A stretch of 64,000 bases of DNA, taken from Tetragonia tetragonoides (Eukaryota; Streptophyta; Magnoliopsida; Caryophyllales; Aizoaceae). Where the stretch lies: the NCBI GenBank assembly GCA_038025085.1, contig CM076152.1, forward strand, positions 30,631,501 to 30,695,500. The letters run 5' to 3'. Position 1 is the first letter of the stretch; the number at the start of each line of letters is the position of its first letter. The notes under the pieces were generated by a model. The model ran no database searches. It had not been told where the DNA came from and saw only the letters and a list, made by a program, of their open reading frames with translations. Positions 1 through 10,366 of the stretch are shown here, piece after piece. The position numbers and the translations under genes were made by a program.

Positions 1-369
1 GTTAATCAACTAGATCTTCATCTTTCACTCTTTGTGTTTGATTAGTAGTACAAGTAGTAGTAATTGTGCTTTGCGCCCCCGAGTAGAAGAATTGTGGTTA
101 TCTACTCTAGGATATCCCTGCAGGAAGCAGAAATGTAGCAAAGTCCTGTGGAATATGTAATGAAATTTTGTTACCAAAATATCTTGTCAGATACAACTCA
201 GTATGCTTCTCTGATTATTGTGCAGATAGTATCAATTGTCTGATTGTGATGAGTGTAATTGATACTAGTTTCTATTCTACAGGCTAGATTATTGGCATGA
301 GAACAGCATGAACCTGAAAACCTGCAGCCTGCAGGCACAACCAAAACCCATAAATGACTCAGGAGTCAT
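1..369. repeat. Left arm of a large inverted repeat of F-box 3' flank
   Basis: Read in reverse complement, this stretch matches 702-1032 and the flank at 10985-11400: the runs around the CTGCAGG site, the stretch after GTAGCAAAG and the CAGTATGCTTCTCTGATTA stretch occur in both. That flank lies just 3' of each minus-strand F-box gene. Here it is in the opposite orientation, and the arm ends close to the perfect short palindrome ATGACTCAGGAGTCAT at 354-369. The arm lacks the roughly 60 bp segment present at 11040-11095 and lacks the MITE found in the right arm. No coding frame in it is convincing. Confidence 0.75.
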
Positions 370-383
370 GTTGAATTTAGCTT

Positions 384-1032
384 CTATATAGTTTTTCTGG
401 CTTGCACATAACTTAGTACCCTTTGTTTCAACACTAGCCAGAAATCTACAAGTGTACATCAATATAAACTTAGGGCCTCTTCTCCTCAACTTCCTCCTAA
501 AGTATTCAGTAAAATTCAGTTCATTTCAGTAAAAAGAAGTTCAGTCCAAAAAAATTCAGTAGAGTTCAGTAAACCAAAGAACAAATTTACTCTTTGTAAT
601 TGTTTAAGATTCAGTAAAAACAAGTTCAGTTCAGAAAAATTCAATTCAGTTCAGTATTGTGCAGATAAGTTCAGTAAAAAGAAGGTGAAAAGAACAGGCC
701 ATTAGTATCAATTACACGTACTCCCATCAATCAGGCATTTGATACTATGAGCACAATTAATCAGAGAAGCATACTGAGTCATTGCATCTGACAAAGATAT
801 TTTTGGTGACAAAATTTCACAACATATTCGACTTAACTTTGCTACAATCCTACTTCCTGCAGGGACATCCAGCAATGGAATAAGGTCGACCCCAAACACA
901 CTCCTGCTACTGCTAGAGTAGATAAGCACAATTATTCTAATCCTGGGCACAAATTCAACATACACATATTATTACTACTACTACTAGTCAAACACAGAGT
1001 AATAAATGAAGCTCTAGTAGCTAGCTGATTAA
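384..1032. repeat. Right arm of the inverted repeat (interrupted by a MITE)
   Basis: From about 384 the sequence runs in the same direction as the F-box 3' flank at 11040-11400 (TATAGTTTTTCT, then CCAGAAATCTACAAG, then AGTATCAATTACAC). It is interrupted at 473-701 by a small transposon and then continues to the 3' end of the F-box pseudogene near 1078. Together with 1-369 it forms a tail-to-tail duplication with a centre near 360-385. Confidence 0.7.
473..701. mobile_element. Harbinger/Tourist-like MITE rich in TTCAGT repeats
   Basis: The ends GGGCCTCTTCTCCTC and (reverse complement) TGGCCTGTTCTTTTC form a terminal inverted repeat. TTA flanks both sides (470-472 and 702-704), the 3 bp target duplication expected of PIF/Harbinger. 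The interior is made of TTCAGT and TTCAGTAAA units in various spacings. The paralogous flanks at 270-290 and 11115-11140 lack it, which supports an insertion. No protein is encoded. Confidence 0.65.
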
Positions 1033-1077
1033 AATTAGAAAAGAAAGAAAAAAAAAGCACCATTCTCCACTTCCTAT

Positions 1078-1957
1078 AATTCAAAAGTCACAAATTTAGT
1101 ACCACCAGGAACAGTTACAACGCTGGAATTACATACATGAGCGTCAAAGAACCCATAAACCTCACCGTAGTTGTCTTTGTTGTTTTATTTCTAACATGAT
1201 ACCAGAGCAGTTGGAAATTACCGTTGCACCGGGGATGAAATTGGTTGGCCTTGTAGATAGAATTACTTGTTGACCCTTTAAAGTTTTTTGGCCCCATTAT
1301 CAAACGAATCTCCAAGGGACACCAACTTCACCCATGACTCTTTCACACTATACTCTTTCATGATCCATACATCAACGGTATGATTATGTTTATGGATTAA
1401 TAAACACAAACATCCATTGAGAACCCTTAAACCTCCCAAATTAGTCCCCTCGGGAAATGGGAGGTCATAAGCCCATTGCTCATTCCTAACATCGAAACAA
1501 CGGATGATATTGCTCATTATTGTTCTCGGATGACGACCCGACAAACACCTTCCATTGGATTAAGTGGTTCTCTAAAACGGTACCATACTGGTCATACAAT
1601 TTTAGCTGCTTTTGGTGTGTAAGATGTGCCACCTTCCATGTATTCGTGTTGAAGCTATATATTTTAACCCCTGAAATGTATCTGTATTATTGACATAGTA
1701 GTCCATAATTCTCACTACTTAATTATAATCATTAGTGACCTGATCAAACCCAAATCCGAATTTATCAGAGTTGCCAGTCCACCCTGGTTCATTTTCAAAG
1801 GTGAATGCCTTGTCGATGCCGGTTGTTGGATTCATTAAAACGAGGCGTAATGTGTTAAAGCAACAATAATTTGTTCTTATGCAAAGCAAACCATTGCAAG
1901 AACCAATGACGGAGACCGCATAGAAGTTCGGGGGGATGGGTAGTTTGATAGGGTAAT
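1078..1957 (-). pseudogene. F-box/FBA protein pseudogene, 5' truncated
   Basis: On the minus strand this matches the middle and C-terminal parts of the F-box genes at 6268-7416 and 11435-12581: the SVIGSCNGLLC region (near 1905), the DKFGFGFDQVTNDY region (near 1740), HIIR-like and VDVWIMKEY segments (1350-1390), and a C-terminal SSxVTVPG-like end near 1100. Several small indels and stops break the frame; the longest surviving open pieces are 1278-1544 and 1115-1315. Homology stops at about 1957, where the sequence switches to flanking DNA, so the whole F-box domain, start codon and promoter are missing. It cannot make a functional SCF adaptor and is the most truncated copy of the cluster. 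The closest relative by eye is the 11.4-12.6 kb copy, with which it shares the NTLRLVLMNP-type segment. Confidence 0.8.
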
Positions 1958-2096
1958 CATCTTAACCATTAAAAGCTGCGCAATAGTTCAATAATACCAT
2001 CTTGGACTTTAAGTGGCAATCCTTGCTGCGCAAAAGCATACGACATTACCAAAGTCCCCCACGCAACCTCGGTCATGTACTCATCATGAACAGCAT
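1958..2096. repeat. Fragment of the F-box cluster flank, left of the CACTA insertion
   Basis: The last about 30 bases (GGTCATGTACTCAT) match the flanks at 8148-8162 and 14963-14977. This is the left half of a repeat unit whose right half resumes at 5843 on the other side of the CACTA element. Confidence 0.55.
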
Positions 2097-5000
2097 CACT
2101 ACAACAAATATGCTAGTATATGACACTTTTTTTTCCACGCTTGTCAAAGGTGGTTAAAAGGACTGAGTTGCTCCACGCTTTTAATACGTGGAAAATGAAT
2201 TCAGTAGTTTTCTGCGCTCGTGTTTGTGGAATTGGATACAAAAGCTAAAATTTTTAGAATTTCGTGTGCGCTTAGTGGGTAACGCGACTGATTTTCATTA
2301 GAAAAAAAACACTTCAAAGAAAAAAAAAAAAACTTAAGAGGAGCCCAGAGACCTATTACGCAATTACGCTCAACTGTTCAAGGCTTTTGCCCTCTCTCTC
2401 TCCCCTCTCTCTCTGTCAAGCTCTTGTGATAATCGAAGCTTTCATCGAACCATCTGGAGGTCTCCCTTTCGTCCTGATTTCTCACAATTTCGTCTGTTCT
2501 CTGCTCCAATTGGTTACGATTAGGCTAGGGTTTATCGAGTTTGAAAAAAAACTTATCGGGTGTTTGAAGAATTGGTCAAGGAAGAAGCATATGTGAGAAT
2601 TGATCTGGGATATAGCGGTACTCTCTCTCTCGCTTTGTTGCAAATTGTTCTACTTTATACTCATAATCTGCGAATAAATTGATCTAAGTAAACTTTATTT
2701 TGTTTGTTCTTTTTCGTTTTCTCACAATTGGCACTTGTTTTGGGGCTGATTTTCATGATGTTGGGGCTGATTTTCATGTATTTGGGGTTGATTTTCGTTG
2801 TTTGGTTGATTGACTCCTTAAGGGTTGTTCTTCGTTTCATTTATTTGGTCATGCGATGCAAAGAGACTTTTAGGAGAATTTTTGATTACTGGAAAAACAA
2901 ACTTGAAGCATAAAGGTGATATTTTCTGCTGCTTAGAATCAATGGGCAATCAAACCATCTTTTGTGCAGTTAATTTGCTTTTTCTTTCCTGGTGGTATTT
3001 GCTGCAAGACATACAATTATGGCAGTTTAGAGCAATAGTGAATTATTCAATCTACAGATTATGAGAAACATTGATTGTTGTTAACTATCACTAATTATAT
3101 GGTTTTGATTGACTATTTGTAAATGAGTGCAATTACAAACTTATTTTATCTCATTGTTTAAATGTTTATGTTATTGTGTGATGTCCCTGACAAAGAAAGA
3201 CTGAGCACTAATTTCCTGGTTCTTGGATTTGGGTATGTGTCTGTGTGATGTCATCACTCGTATGACATACAAATATCATGCTGATTGGTTAGTATTACTA
3301 GATATATGGTAAAACTAGCTAGCAAACAAAATATATGCCCTTTTTGTTGTAGCCAACCTTAGCTTGTAATGGGCTTTGCTATTGCGTATGTTTGATGTCA
3401 ATCATCTGAGTTTTCTGCTCACTCTGAAGTAATGTTCTTAAGAATGTGTATTATTGATTTTCATATGAAAAGTTCCCCCAAAATTATTCCAGAGTCCATA
3501 TCTCCACTCTCTAGTGCCTTTACTCTCAATTGATTCACTCTATTTATGTAGTAAGTGTCAAAACCATCTTGAGTGCCTCCTTAAATCAAACCGTTTTTTA
3601 TTGCCCACTCGTCAAATCTGAATGATGTAGCTAGCATATAGAATATAGGGTCTATGACTAAAAAAGATCCATTTTCCATTTGAACATGAAGACTGCCTTT
3701 GCCTTAGTTGAATTTGGTTATGGTTACTGTTTCTAGGTTTTAGGATTTGTTATACAAGCAACTCTAGCTTGAGCTTCTCATTGGGGTTGGGATAATGCTC
3801 TGTAAATTATGATGACTTTAATGTAGGTGGTAGTTCCTATTTGGCAATGTAATTTTTTTTAGGTTCCTGTTTTTCCCCTTTCTATGTTGTTGTTGCTTTT
3901 AAATATGTTGGGCTTTGTTTGACAATTGTCAATGGTACTAAGGCCATATCAATGGATGCTTGTTTCAGTGCTTATGGAATTATATTCATCCTTTAGTGTG
4001 CAAGCTATCCCTTCTAGTTCGTTTTTTTTTTTTTTTTGTAAGTGTTTTAATTTTAGTTCATGGAACTACCTTAGATACTTTTTATGCTAGTATTAAGACT
4101 AAGGTGGTTAACTCTTCAAGAATTCAGTTGCTTTTGGCTTTACAAGTTTTTGGAGTGAACATATTCAAATCACAACTCATTCATGTTATGCAGAAACAAT
4201 CTTATTGCTGTAATTCCTCTCAGATAGTTACTTCAAATTTCAGAGAGTCTTTATTGCTAGTTGTACTTTCTTGTTCATGTCTTTATTTATTGTTCTCTGT
4301 ATAGACAATTCACAACTTGAAATAGACTTGAAATAATCATACATATGCCTTTGATTGACTATGATAGCAATACCGTGTGATTGATGCACTGACTGAAACT
4401 GTGTGAAGCTCTAATTCTCAACAATCACATTGTATATTTTAACAGAATTCTATAGGCAATCCTTTTATTCATTTTTCTTTGTTTAATGAACTCTAGATGA
4501 CCATTGTCTCTTTGTATATGTTTCTCTCAAACGCAGACTTTGTTGACTACTTGACTTAGCTATTTGAGAATAAATGATGTCTTTAGTTTACAAAATCATC
4601 TATATTGTCGGTGAAACGACTTTTTTTTAACAATGTACGAAGGAAACAATTTAGGTACCTGTTTATGTACAATGTACGAAGGGAATAATTTATGAAACAA
4701 TCTGCAAACCAAGTTCTATTTTTACTTTAGCAACTATTTATGTTCATTTGATATTTAATCTGTATCATTTGTGCATTACACAATTTTCTAAACTCAACAG
4801 TGGCATTGCTGAAGGCTTGAAGCTTACTTCTGTGATCCGGTGCAAGTAAGGCTTTTCATTTTATATTTATCTGAAAATCATGTTTTACAAAAGTGAAAGC
4901 AAATTCATGTTTGTGAACTTGTTTGTTTTGGATTATGCAGTACGTCACAACTATATTAAGAATCAACTTGAGGTGGGAATTCTACTATTTTAATGGTCAT

Positions 5001-5839
5001 ATCTGTCATGAATCTAAATCTGCAGGATCTCTCTTTGCTACACCCTATCTACTGAAATCTGGTCTGGTATCATGAAATGGCTTGGCAATACTCGTAGACC
5101 CATGGGTCTTAGACAGGAAGTTCAAGTGGTTCCAGAGTTACTGTGATCAGAACTTATTGCATTGAGCTAGAAGGGCAACTATTTAAGCATGAATTTACGA
5201 AATATTAAGGGAGCGGAATTTTAGGCTTGTCAACAACTCCATAGACCCGTTATTCAAATCTGCAGTTTTATACAATTCTAAGTTTATTGCAATGTTTTTT
5301 GTCAATTAGGATTTCATTAGCTTATGTGAATGGATATTTGGATTGGCTTTTGTATTGGGTTGAGAGATGATTGTTTACGTCCTTTGAGGTGTTTTGCAAG
5401 GGCAAATTTGCATACTATACTCTCTTTTTGCCCTAGTGGATGAATAATAAGAGCTTGTTTATCGTTCAAAGAAAAAAATAGCTCTTATGTCATACAGTGG
5501 TTGGCAGTTCGAAATTTTATACATTTCCCCCCCCCCCAATAGTTGTGATGCTTTGTGTCATATTGTCATTACAAATTCCCGCCTCTTTTGCCACACTATA
5601 AGGCGAGGTAAAACATCTTCCCACCTTAAAAGTAAAATAGTTAGACACTTATAAGTGTGGAGAAAGTTTTAAATCTTTTACACTCAAAAGCGTGGAGAAA
5701 TGTGACACTCAAAAGCGTGAAAATTCTCCACATTGATTTTTTCCACGCTTTTAGAAGCGTGAAAAACTTTTTTTTCCACACTTATAATTGTAAAAAATCA
5801 AGTTTTTGAGCGTGGGCAATTACCATTTTTGTTGTAGTG
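2097..5839. mobile_element. Non-autonomous CACTA (En/Spm-like) element, 3.7 kb
   Basis: The element begins CACTACAACAAA and ends with the inverted copy TTTGTTGTAGTG. Both sides carry the 3 bp TSD CAT (2094-2096 and 5840-5842). Subterminal repeats of a TCCACGC/GCGTGGA motif cluster at both ends (2133-2200 and 5600-5815), the usual transposase-binding architecture of this superfamily. The interior has only short reading frames (the longest is 114 codons at 3960-4304) with no transposase similarity that I can recognise. The stretch at 2340-2600 looks like a plant 5' leader (CT-rich, then CTAGGGTTT), so the interior may derive from a captured or decayed transcript unit. Empty counterparts of the insertion site exist near 8160 and 14976. 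Confidence 0.85.
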
Positions 5840-5842
5840 CAT

Positions 5843-6265
5843 ATATGGTACGTGTATCACACTTGGATCGAAAGCAACAGAAGAATTTTCCAGAACTAAT
5901 AGATGCTTTGAACAAGCGGCAAAACAAATCAAGTGGAAACTGAAGGTAAGAAATTGTAAAATGCAGCTCTAGATGTGAACTTCTCTTGAGAAGTGTCGTA
6001 AGAAAGCTAAGTTTGAGGCTAGGGAAGTTTTTTAAGTAGAGGAACCCTTCCTATTTCTCCCCACTGTTACATCCCTTTGCTTGTATTGAACTTTTTTACT
6101 GCCCTTGTATAAGAATTACATTGATCTTCTAGACTTCTACCACAAAAAATAAAAATAAACAAATATCTTGCTGCTACTACTACTACTACTACTACTAATC
6201 AAACACAGAGTGAAACATGAAGATCTAGTTTATAAACATAACAACAAGAAGCACCATTCTCCACT
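5843..6265. repeat. F-box cluster flank, right of the CACTA insertion
   Basis: This continues the flanking unit broken at 2096: ATCACACTTGG, AAAACAAATCAAGT and AAAATGCAGCTCTAGA match 8177-8285 and 14995-15065. It includes a (CTA)n run at 6173-6195 and the 3' untranslated region of the intact F-box gene that ends at 6268. No independent gene was seen. Confidence 0.55.
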
Positions 6266-6267
6266 TC

Positions 6268-7416
6268 CTATAACTCAAAAATCTCAAATTTGGTAGCACC
6301 AGGAACGGTTACAAGGCTGGAACTACATACATGACTGTCAATGTACACCTCATGGCCATCAACCTCATTTTTAAAGACCTTAGTTGTCTTTGTTGTGTTA
6401 TTTCTAACATTGTACCAGAGCAGTTCGAATGCACCCTTGTAGCCGGGATGAAATTGGTTGCGCATGTAGAAAATATCACTTGTTGACCCTTCGCAGTATG
6501 TTGCCCCATTACTAAAAAAATCTCCAAGGGACACCAACTTGACCCATGATTCTTTCACACCGTACTCTTTCATGATCCATACATCAACGGTACAGGAAGA
6601 TGAAGGATCCTCCAGCTTAAATTTATAGATCAATAAACACAAACATCCACTGAGAACCCCAAAATCTCCCTTTTTAGTCCCCTCATCAGGCAATGGGAGG
6701 TCATCAGCCCATTGCTCATTCCTAAGATCGAAACAACAGATGATATGCTTATTGCACTCGGATGAACCGAACACCTTCCAGTGGATTAAGTGGTTGTCTA
6801 AAAGGGTACCATACACGTCCCCCGATTTCAGCTTCTTTTGGTGTCTAAGTTGTGCCACCTTCCATGTATTTGCGTTGAAACTATATATCTTGATAAAATT
6901 CCCGATCCCAAAACTATTTGCATAGTACTTCATAATTCTCACTACTTTGTAATCATTAGTGACCTTATCAAACCCAAATCCGAATTTATCATTGCAGTTC
7001 CATGCTGCTTCACTTTTGAAGGTGAATGCCTTGTAGATTCCGGTTGATGGATTCATTAAAACAAGGCCTATTCTTGAAATGTAACTATAGTTTGCTTTTA
7101 TACAAAGCAAGCCATTGCAAGAACCAATGACGGAGGTCAGATTGAGGTTCGGGGGGATGGGTAGTTTGACAGGGAAGCACCGCGGTGAATCTAAGTTGTA
7201 CGAGTAGAGATCAGAAGTAGGGTATGCTCTTAGTATGAGGAGGCTATTTGAATTGGAGGAGAGCGAGTGGCGGAGATGAAGGTCGATGAATTCCAGGCTC
7301 GATATAAGGGTTTGCCATGATTTACAAACGGACTTACAGCGTAAAAGAGATTTCGCGGGGAATTTTACTAGTATTTCTGTGACTATTATATGCATGGGAA
7401 GTGTAGCCATAGCCAT
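6268..7416 (-). CDS. F-box protein with FBA-type associated domain (intact)
   Basis: A single-exon gene of 382 residues. The N-terminal F-box (about residues 5-48) shows the usual core LP...TEIL.KFPAKSLLRCKSVCKSW, predicted to bind SKP1/ASK; the rest (about 95-360) is a plant F-box associated domain with the family signatures GSCNGLLCI, LMNPSTG, FGFGFDKVTNDYKVV, VYS-like IYSFN..TWK and VDVWIMKEYG. Such proteins are substrate receptors of SCF ubiquitin ligases in nucleus or cytosol; the substrate cannot be told. The length is normal for the family. I chose the first Met (7416); a second Met two codons later would serve equally. A TATA-like AAATATATA lies about 80 bp upstream on the coding strand. 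It is the only uninterrupted member of the local cluster, and its reading frame survives although neighbours are broken, which suggests recent or continuing function. Kelch repeats are not evident. Confidence 0.9.
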   Translation of the reverse strand: MAMATLPMHIIVTEILVKFPAKSLLRCKSVCKSWQTLISSLEFIDLHLRHSLSSNSNSLLILRAYPTSDLYSYNLDSPRCFPVKLPIPPNLNLTSVIGSCNGLLCIKANYSYISRIGLVLMNPSTGIYKAFTFKSEAAWNCNDKFGFGFDKVTNDYKVVRIMKYYANSFGIGNFIKIYSFNANTWKVAQLRHQKKLKSGDVYGTLLDNHLIHWKVFGSSECNKHIICCFDLRNEQWADDLPLPDEGTKKGDFGVLSGCLCLLIYKFKLEDPSSSCTVDVWIMKEYGVKESWVKLVSLGDFFSNGATYCEGSTSDIFYMRNQFHPGYKGAFELLWYNVRNNTTKTTKVFKNEVDGHEVYIDSHVCSSSLVTVPGATKFEIFEL

Positions 7417-7491
7417 AGGACTAGGAGGGTTTTCTCGGAGCTATCTTGATCTACGAGATGGGGATGGCAACCTAAGAGTTTCGCATGAGTC

Positions 7492-7502
7492 GAAATATAT
7501 AC
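7492..7502 (-). promoter_or_regulatory. TATA box of the intact F-box gene
   Basis: On the minus strand the sequence reads GTATATATTTCG, about 80 bp upstream of the start codon at 7416. The equivalent position of the 12.6 kb paralog also has a TATA-like run, so the promoter was duplicated with the gene. Confidence 0.5.
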
Positions 7503-7559
7503 AGAGAGAGAATTCAGATGGAGACTGAGCAAGAGAGTTTTGTGTTAAAAGGACTCTTT

Positions 7560-8340
7560 ATCATAGCTCCTCAAATGGTTTCTCTGCCCATAGGAGGCTA
7601 ACTAGCACAAATTCAACTGAAACATGTTCACTGATTAGATAATGTACAGAAAATTAGTACTGGAAAACAATGTCCAATAAGGCTGTAAATCAGTACTAAA
7701 AAGTCCCAATTAGCAGATAAATAGCTGAATTGTTGGAAATAATCAGAAAAGGCCAATTAACAATTAAACGGATAAGAGGATGACACAAGTTTATTGTTAA
7801 CAACCAACAAGTAACCTGCACAGTACTTACAGCTCTTATTTCCAGTATGTATGTGAGGCTTGGGGCTCGCGATTTAGCCGGTTTCTTAGGTATGCCACTT
7901 TCCCGCTCCTAGTGGTCTAAAGCAGCTAACCAAAAACAGAATGCTCCACTCTTAATATTCCTACTGATTCGGAGTGTGTTCAATGTTTTAATATTGCTGA
8001 TGAGTCTCTTAGGGATCTGTGCTTTCAATGTCCCTGGACTGAAAATTGAGATATGCAGATAGGCTGGCACTGCTGAGACAATGCCAAACAGTTCTTGGAT
8101 TCCTTGGACGTTTAAGACAATATGCTACGGAAAGGTTAAAAAACTGGTCATGTACTCATGTCTAGCATCTGTGGTCTATCACACTTAGATAGATGCTCTG
8201 CAGATGTGGCGAAACAAATCAAGTTGTAAACTTGTAACGGAAGGTTATAATTGGAAAATGTAGCCCTGTGAAGTGCGGCTCTAGACATAGAACTTTCCTT
8301 CAGAGGTGACCTCTTTCTTCACTCTTCCATCCCTTTGCTT
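7560..8340. repeat. Duplicated upstream flank of the F-box unit
   Basis: Two blocks match other units. 7750-7920 (CAATTAACAA..., CTGCACAGTACTTACAGCTCTTA, GTGGCTTGGGG-like, GGTATGCCACTTTCC) matches 13020-13262. 7920-8300 (CTAACCAAAAACAGAATG, CCAAACAGTTCTTGGATTCC, CTGGTCATGTACTCATG) matches 14725-15065. No reading frame here looks like a protein. In the second unit the two blocks are separated by about 1.45 kb of extra DNA. Confidence 0.65.
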
Positions 8341-8809
8341 CAATTGAACATTCTATGCTGGTTGATCTTCTACCGAAAAATATTTAAAAAAAAAAAACTA
8401 ACATCAATTAGACTGGTCAGCATAGTTGAAAGAACATATTGGGACACAGGAGAAGTTAAATTATCCGGTGTCAGGACCATGTTTGAGGCCATGAACTATC
8501 CCTTGATAGTCCTGAACTTCCTTTCCTTCGATGACAAGAATGTTTGTCTGTCCTAGCAACACGATTCTTATACTCGCATGATGAAGTAAGTTTCAACCAT
8601 TCTAGTCTGTCATAAAAGCAACTTATCATTATTCGTTCTCTGTGCTATGTTTTTCATTACTAATGAAAAAAAAACTTTCGCCTTTGTTTGTGCTTCTAAG
8701 TCGGCCTAAATTCTTGAAACAAGAAGTGTATTCAAGTCTTCAAGCTGCTGATGCCGGGGAAATTATCTGCATCATACAAAGGGGTGAAGGGCAAACCCCA
8801 AAACATATT

Positions 8810-9262
8810 CTTTCTAATGGCCTGGTCTGCAGAGCTTATAAAGTCTACCGAACCATCTCATTTCATGACCAAAGCTTAAATTTCCTCTGCGTAGGGCCAA
8901 CCAGCTCAATGTCTTCCTCCAATCTTCAGCAGAGAAGCTACAGTTGAAAAAAAGGTGTTCACAAAGATTCCGCATCAGTCTTGCAAATACCACATTCCCT
9001 GTCATTTTGGAGCCCTCTGGTTGCCAAGAACTGCCTGGTAACAAGTCTCTTCTGACACGCAAGTCACGCAATGAAAGAATGCCTTGGTATTGCCCATCTC
9101 TCCCATATCAACTTGCTCCAAGGTACCTGGTGCTTCGTACACCTAAATATATCATACATCTGCTGCATTTGGAATTTCCCATCCTTTGCCATACCTCTCA
9201 TCTACAATTCAGCTTCACAATCTCATCCTTAAGCAGCAGCAACCTTCTCCATCCCTACGGCT
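8810..9262 (-). pseudogene. LINE remnant: zinc-binding C-terminal region of reverse transcriptase
   Basis: On the minus strand, broken frames spell the zf-RVT region of a plant L1-type LINE: a WSKLIWERW..PRHSFIA segment near 9085-9110, LACQKR, a CGIC segment and HLFFNCSFSAEDWRKTLSWLALRRG followed by LGHE-like GHEMRWFGR (8814-8925). The same landmarks occur in the intronic LINE at 34270-34560, so both come from one subfamily. At least two frameshifts and internal stops are present and no other LINE domain is next to it, so it is a dead fragment. No target duplication could be defined. Confidence 0.7.
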
Positions 9263-9535
9263 GACAGGCTTTAGGCTGGGCTGACCACACAACTTATAAG
9301 TTTAGCTTAGCTTAGCTTCTTTATATTGATAGGCTTAGCTTCTTCAGATTAGTTTCATTAGAAATGAAAAAGGATAAAAAATAAAAAATAAAAAAATAAA
9401 AAAAAAAGACTGAACAGTAGAAAGGCCTGAATGCAATAGCACAAAGATTCACAAGAGAAGATAATTGGCATGTCTGACTAGCATATTACAATGTAAGCAA
9501 GCCAACATTTACCCATCATTATCAATACTAATCTT
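9263..9535. other. AT-rich spacer with TSD of a downstream retroposon
   Basis: No gene was seen. It holds a TTAGCTTAGCTTAGCTTC short repeat at 9301-9320, an A-rich tract near 9366-9408, and at its right end the 15 bp direct repeat ATCAATACTAATCTT (9521-9535), which is repeated at 10097-10111. Confidence 0.5.
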
Positions 9536-10096
9536 GAAATGTACAGTTCTTCTTCCTTCTCCTTTTTCACTCTCTCCTTCCTCCCAAAAAAACCCTAGCC
9601 GCTTTTTGGTTTAGGGGCTGCCATTAGCAATTCTTTGCTAATGGTAAGCCCCAATTCTATTTGTTTCATTGTTTTGTTCTGTTTTTTAGTTTTACTATGT
9701 CGAATAATATCAGTCTCTCCATCTGTGAGAGTTAGTTTGTCCCATTCATTGGGTTCAACTGTCTTTCACTTTTTGAGAGTATTGTTAGTTTTTTGTTTTG
9801 TTGTTCGTATGGTACTTTGGCGGATCTATTCTATCAAGAGGTGGTCTACGATGTCGGATTGGAGCATTTAAAGCTATAGCAGAGTCTTCCGCGAAAAGGC
9901 TGTAATATGGAAAACAGCGATTAAATGGAAGCCGATCGGAATTGTTGAATCTCCAGTGCTACATAGCTTTTTCATTCGAATGTATTATGATATTTTAGAT
10001 CTATTTCTTGTTGAATTCAATCCTACTTGTAAGTGCCGTATGACTTTTAATTAATGGAATTTCTTTTCCCCTCAAAAAAAAAAAAATAAAAAAAAA
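9536..10096 (+). mobile_element. Retroposon of about 560 bp with poly(A) tail and 15 bp TSD
   Basis: It is flanked by perfect 15 bp direct repeats (9521-9535 and 10097-10111) and ends in an A-rich tail, so it was inserted by target-primed reverse transcription on the plus strand. The 5' part (9541-9650) resembles a LINE or gene leader: CT-rich, AAACCCTAGCCGC, then a small hairpin GCCATTAGCAA/TTGCTAATGG. The 3' part ends TTAATGGAATTTCTTTTCCCCTC before the A tract, as in plant L1 3' ends. The open frame at 9635-9871 (78 codons) has no recognisable domain. The best reading is an internally deleted LINE or a processed non-coding transcript; tRNA A/B boxes were not seen. Confidence 0.7.
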
Positions 10097-10366
10097 ATCA
10101 ATACTAATCTTCAGTAGTTATCTTCTCCATATAATATATCAATAACTTTTATTGGATGGACAGAATTTCGAGAGGCCATTTGACTTGGGGCTGATGATAT
10201 AGTCTTGCAAATCTGTATATGTTTATATCTTCCATCGCCGAGTATAAAGTAAACAAACAAAAACTTGAACATTACTGATGTAATGTGATTGTTGCTGCTA
10301 GTTACTAAATATTGGTGACAAGGATCTTTAGTTTATGTTTTCAGGTTTATTATCCGAATACACTAA

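Noticed and set aside
3960..4304. A 114-codon frame inside the first CACTA element
   Set aside because: Leu/Phe/Ser-rich with a run from a poly(T) tract and no recognisable transposase or host-protein motif; AT-rich DNA gives such frames by chance.
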